Of a stretch of DNA of 64,000 bases, positions 63,087-64,000 are shown piece after piece. A program made the translations under genes and the position numbers. The notes beneath the pieces are model-generated. The model did no database searches. It was given only the letters and a program-made list of their open reading frames with translations, and was not told the origin of the DNA. This DNA comes from Alphaproteobacteria bacterium (GTDB taxonomy: Bacteria; Pseudomonadota; Alphaproteobacteria; Acetobacterales; Acetobacteraceae), in assembly GCA_016869735.1 (NCBI GenBank), contig VGDL01000009.1, positions 1-64,000 of the forward strand, in the 5' to 3' direction. Each line of letters opens with the position of its first letter. Positions within the stretch are counted from its first letter, which is position 1.

Positions 63087-63298
63087 AGGCCCTCATCCTC
63101 ACCCGCTTCCCGCAGGATGCGCTCAGCCGCGGCGGCATCTTCATCGCGCACGGCCAAGCGGCGCGGGAAGGCGCCGATCCCGCCTTCAACCGCGCTGATA
63201 TGCTGATCGAGCAGCACGGCTTCGATACCGGCATCCTTGAGCAAGGCTTGCAGGAAGCCAAGCCGGATCGGGTTATTGCTGCGAAGCAGAACGCGCAT
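63083..63298 (-). CDS. DUF2007-domain protein
   Basis: A 71-residue protein from the ATG at 63298: MRVLLRSNNPIRLGFLQALL, then GIEAVLLDQHISAVEGGIGAFPRRLAVRDEDAAAAERIL. This is the compact ferredoxin-like DUF2007 fold, sometimes called a putative signal-transducing protein and distantly like PII C-termini. Function is not established. It is translationally coupled to the TrmN6-like gene (GTGA) and divergent from the prenyl synthase gene. Confidence 0.88.
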   Translation of the reverse strand: MRVLLRSNNPIRLGFLQALLKDAGIEAVLLDQHISAVEGGIGAFPRRLAVRDEDAAAAERILREAGEDEGL

Positions 63299-63382
63299 GG
63301 GAAAGCCTTTCCACCGGTCCTTTCGCTTGCCGGTCCGACATGTGGCGCCTATGGTGCGCCGCGCAATCAAAGGTGAGCAAGA

Positions 63383-64000
63383 GTGGACTTAGCGCCGCAG
63401 CAATTCCCTGGCGAGGATCGGGGGCGGGGGGAAGATGCCCTGGCCGCGCTGACGGCGCTTGTGCAGGATGATCTGGAAGCCTGTAACCGCCTGATTGTGG
63501 AACGGATGCAAAGCCCGGTCGCGCTGATCCCGCAATTAGCGGCGCATCTGGTCGCTGCTGGTGGGAAAAGGCTGCGGCCGCTTTTGACTTTGGCTGCTGC
63601 CAGCCTTTGTGACTATCGCGGCGAGAGGCATATCTCGCTCGCGGCTTGTGTGGAATTTATCCATACCGCGACACTGCTGCATGATGATGTTGTGGATGAA
63701 AGCGCTCTGCGGCGCGGGCAGGCCAGCGCCAATGCGCTGTTTGGCAATAAGGCTTCCGTGCTGGTGGGCGATTTCCTGTTCGCCCGCGCCTTTCAATTGA
63801 TGGTGGCCGATGGGTCGCTTGAAGTGCTGCGCATCCTTTCCACCGCCGCGGCCACGATTGCCGAAGGTGAAGTGCTGCAATTGATGACGCAGAATGATAC
63901 CGCGACCACGGAAGACCAGTATCTGGCGGTGATTGAAGGCAAGACCGCAGCACTTTTTGCTGCTGCGACCGAAGTGGGCGCCGTGATTGCGGATCGGCCC
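63383..64000 (+). CDS. ispB: Polyprenyl (octaprenyl-type) diphosphate synthase, 5' part
   Basis: The frame from GTG at 63383 (AGGTGAG upstream) stays open to the window edge, giving 206 residues. It shows VAAGGKRLRPLLTLAAASL, the first aspartate-rich motif TATLLHDDVVDESALRRG, ALFGNKASVLVGDFLFARAFQLM and GEVLQLM, typical of trans-polyprenyl synthases that make the ubiquinone side chain. The second Asp-rich motif lies beyond the window. It is missing from the ORF track because it has no stop here. Chain length cannot be told. Confidence 0.93.
   Translation, partial: MDLAPQQFPGEDRGRGEDALAALTALVQDDLEACNRLIVERMQSPVALIPQLAAHLVAAGGKRLRPLLTLAAASLCDYRGERHISLAACVEFIHTATLLHDDVVDESALRRGQASANALFGNKASVLVGDFLFARAFQLMVADGSLEVLRILSTAAATIAEGEVLQLMTQNDTATTEDQYLAVIEGKTAALFAAATEVGAVIADRP

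Overview
The window is GC-rich, gene-dense bacterial DNA from an alphaproteobacterium, most likely of the family Acetobacteraceae (Roseomonas-like). This is an inference. It rests on the alphaproteobacterial gene orders gpmI-envC-ctpA-yibQ-rppH and tsaE-amgK-murU-addB-addA, on hrcA lying head to head with rph-rdgB, on alphaproteobacterial-type AddA/AddB, on a Bug-type tripartite-transporter binding protein, and on codon use. Almost everything is chromosomal core or metabolic sequence. There is no prophage, CRISPR array or secretion island. The only mobile DNA seen is the right end of an IS3-family element at the left edge, which cuts off the 3' end of a lipoprotein gene.

Layout. 1-4.9 kb: IS end, broken lipoprotein, amino-acid racemase, TauE-type permease, a 53-residue antitoxin-like ORF, serB, and miaA carrying an in-frame run of three 57-bp hairpin repeats at its 5' end. 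4.9-10.5 kb: ilvB-ilvN-MFS transporter, pgi, and the stump of a MOSC-domain gene. 10.5-15.7 kb: a Bug-type binding protein, then the reverse-strand operon trpG-trpD-trpC-moaC-moeA, tightly overlapping and with an apparent CTG start for moaC. 15.8-20.5 kb: a frameshifted sulfatase, a solitary fliI with a frameshifted tail, a methyltransferase and a secreted trypsin-like protease. 20.6-24.1 kb: a forward cluster of a predicted Cys-nucleophile Ntn hydrolase, two tandem Lin0512 proteins, a DUF35 OB-fold protein and a thiolase-like protein. 24.2-30.3 kb: tRNA-Phe, a TPR/glycosyltransferase gene (also frameshifted), an amidase, a phosphatase and a CNNM/CBS membrane protein. 30.3-37.5 kb: csaA-gpt, gamma-glutamyltransferase, a second amidase, an OmpA-type porin with a structured leader and strong terminator, and an HDAC-like deacetylase with a DUF192 protein. 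37.5-43.5 kb: the gpmI-envC-ctpA-yibQ-rppH operon (reverse strand). 43.5-48.8 kb: nnrU, a D-tartrate dehydratase-like enolase, hrcA, rph-rdgB and a LOG protein. 49-60.2 kb: ftsK and the tsaE-amgK-murU-addB-addA operon. 60.2-64 kb: ferredoxin-NADP reductase, a SCO protein, a small conserved ORF, a TrmN6-like methyltransferase, a DUF2007 protein and the start of a polyprenyl diphosphate synthase.

How the genes work together. Complete or near-complete modules are acetolactate synthase (ilvBN), tryptophan synthesis downstream of chorismate (trpGDC, with trpE elsewhere), molybdopterin maturation (moaC, moeA), cell-wall hydrolysis control and turnover (envC, ctpA, amgK, murU), double-strand break repair (addAB) and chromosome segregation (ftsK).

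The least explained parts are the Ntn hydrolase / Lin0512 pair / DUF35 / thiolase cluster and the repeat-expanded N-terminus of miaA. Three genes (sulfatase, fliI, TPR/glycosyltransferase) are each restored by adding one base in or beside a short homopolymer, so base-calling error should be excluded before reading them as real pseudogenes. No clearly new defence or mobile system is visible.
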